Assembly: GCA_015698045.1 (NCBI GenBank)
Contig: BLAL01000246.1
Span: 186,001-250,000, forward strand
Direction: 5' to 3'
Source: Rhizophagus clarus
Lineage: Eukaryota > Glomeromycota > Glomeromycetes > Glomerales > Glomeraceae
Length of the DNA: 64,000 nucleotides
Shown here: positions 62,541 to 64,000 of the stretch, piece by piece
How positions within the stretch are numbered: the first letter of the stretch is position 1
Layout of the letters: each line of letters starts with the position of its first letter
Position numbers and translations under genes: made by a program
Notes under the pieces: generated by a model
What the model saw: the letters and a program-made list of their open reading frames with translations, nothing else
What the model was told of the DNA's origin: nothing
Databases searched by the model: none

Positions 62541-63363
62541 TTGGATTTATTTCTATGTCTTGATTTAAGGATTCATATAGAGTTGATATAGCGTGAGATT
62601 GTTATCTTCCAGATTTATTAACTTATCCGTTTCTTGTTGTATTGGGGATGGTTTGTATATTTTCCATTGAATCATTATGTTCATGATTATCTATTAATAA
62701 TGATTTTCACATACTAAGGATTAGGCTTTGAATCAGTTTTTTTCCGGGTGCCTCTGAAAACAAAAAAATATGGTACAAGTAAAAAATCAAGATTATCGCA
62801 ATAAGATTGCTTTATTATTTGATGAAAAATTGATTGTTTCTATTCACGAAAGAATACAAACAAATAAAAATAGTAAAAGAAAAATGTCAATATTTGAATG
62901 CAGTTTTTTTTAACAAATATAAAAAAAAAATGGCACAGATTGCTAAGAATAATAATGTCCTATAAAGTCTAAAGAACAATCGTTTATATATTTTTTCTAA
63001 AAAAAATTATAGTTTAAACGAAAGGCAAAGTGATTGATACAATTTGTACTAAATCATGAAAAAAATAGCATTCAAGTCATTATAACTAACCATTGTAGTA
63101 AATTAATGAATATGAAATGATAAAAATAAAATGGTACAAGATGAACATAAGTCATGAGTGCTTCCTGGAATACAGTAAATGGGGTTTTATTCAAGCATAA
63201 CAGATACTATCAAACGTATCTCGGATAAATACGCATATCTTTTCCTAATGATAAAAATCCCAAAATTGGGTCTTATTCACTTTAAATGAAAGTGTATTGT
63301 AACGATTCGTTTCTAATTAAAAAATATATACATTTTTTCTATTTCAAATTTGCTATCGGAGTT
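62541..63363. repeat. tandem duplication, unit 2 (about 0.8 kb)
   Basis: Direct repeat of unit 1 with many small indels and substitutions. It lacks the stretch of unit 1 around 62245-62350 and ends with the same GCTATCGGAGTT. Confidence 0.8.
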
Positions 63364-63859
63364 AAGTAAGGGGCTAAATTAAATTAAAAGAATCTAAGAA
63401 ATATAACCAAAGACAGATCTATAATTAAAATAGGATTAGTATGGGGCGTAAGGGAGGGGATAGAAAAAATGCAAACTTTCTCATAGACACTAAAAAAAAT
63501 CTATTGCCATATAAATCATAGTTAAACTTAGTACAATATGATACAATAGTATTTTATTATAAGAACCAAAAGAATACTTCTAATTATCATAATACTGTCA
63601 ATACACCCAAAATTTAATTATTTATTCCTCAATTAAGTAATAAATGTTGACGTACTATATTAATATAAATTCTGCCAATATTACCACCCCACGATCGGCG
63701 TCAGCCCATTTCAAATTAGGTTAAATTAATCTACGAATCTATAAATAAAATTTCTATTTATATATAGATAAAAAGAAAAATACAAAAACATGTGAAAGTT
63801 ATTATATTACAAAAATATTTCATACAAAAATATACAAAGTTGTTTTTATTTTTCCCGAA
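63364..63859. other. gene-free stretch, probably the 3' flank of the edge gene
   Basis: AT-rich, with one GC-richer word, CCACCCCACGATCGGCGTCA, at about 63686-63705. Nothing else is identified. Confidence 0.45.
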
Positions 63860-64000
63860 CTAATGATGCGTTTTTTTCTCATTCATGATAAGGACTACTA
63901 TTAATATTATAATACCAAAGATAATTAAAGTAAACAGAGCACATAACCACTTTAACTTTCTTGAACTTTTAGCAATTTTTTCGGCTTCTACAATTTCATC
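63860..64000 (-). CDS. SNARE-like tail-anchored protein, C-terminal fragment (partial)
   Basis: The minus strand is open from the window edge (DEIVEAEKIAKSSRKLKW) to TAG 63860-63862, 46 residues. A charged helix end and a basic juxtamembrane stretch (KSSRKLKW) lead into one hydrophobic segment of about 20 residues (LCALFTLIIFGIIILIVVLI) and a short polar tail (MNEKKTHH). This is the layout of syntaxin-type SNARE C-termini, which anchor membrane-fusion proteins in the cytosol-facing membrane. The SNARE helix itself lies beyond the window, so the subtype cannot be given; another tail-anchored protein remains possible. Confidence 0.55.
   Translation of the reverse strand, partial: DEIVEAEKIAKSSRKLKWLCALFTLIIFGIIILIVVLIMNEKKTHH

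Overview
The window is about 64 kb of very AT-rich eukaryotic DNA with long empty stretches, short introns (mostly 60-105 bp, GT..AG, often GTAAGT donors) and scattered decayed transposons. The gene content is an Integrator subunit, an F-box-like protein, a degraded Crinkler (CRN)-type effector, decayed coiled-coil proteins and many transposon remnants. Together with the base composition this fits an arbuscular mycorrhizal fungus of the Rhizophagus type. That assignment is an inference from gene style, not a database result.

Left arm (0.47-5.0 kb): a 4.48-kb DNA transposon with 31/34-matching terminal inverted repeats and a TAA target duplication. It carries a two-intron DDE-type transposase gene whose frame is intact except for four in-frame stops, each one C-to-T change from a sense codon. 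A 60-bp tandem array lies in its 5' part. From 5 to 14.7 kb there are MITE-like repeats and one small Arg-rich gene (minus strand, 8.0-8.2 kb).

Core genes: an intronless 628-aa F-box-like protein (14.8-16.7 kb, minus) and a ten-exon INTS9 gene (19.5-22.3 kb, minus; 664 aa when spliced). INTS9 is the best supported gene. It is the pseudo-enzyme partner of INTS11 in the Integrator RNA-cleavage module.

Middle (22.3-50.2 kb): mostly non-coding. It holds two copies of a short element whose arms covary as a hairpin (27.3 and 39.4 kb), a 435-bp MITE with a 7-bp target duplication (33.6 kb), a pair of G-run repeats (30.7 and 40.8 kb) and a 976-bp non-autonomous hAT element (43.5-44.5 kb). It also holds two further members of the small Arg-rich family (39.1 kb plus; 48.7 kb minus). 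The three members share the C-terminal pattern F-N-G-(S/G)-S-F-(H/Y) and no family I recognise.

Right arm (50.2-64 kb): a more GC-rich patch of decayed effector-like and coiled-coil genes (50.3-54.8 kb), an extreme AT island (about 55.5-56.9 kb), a minus-strand unit that looks like a chain of 23-37-nt micro-exons (58.2-59.4 kb), a frameshifted unknown gene, one end of a pogo-like transposon, a 0.8-0.9 kb tandem duplication, and at the very edge the C-terminal membrane anchor of a SNARE-like protein (minus strand, continuing beyond the window).

The genes do not form one pathway. The window reads as a gene-poor, transposon-rich segment with two housekeeping-type genes, one edge gene, a small new-looking gene family, and decaying effector-like and repeat sequence.
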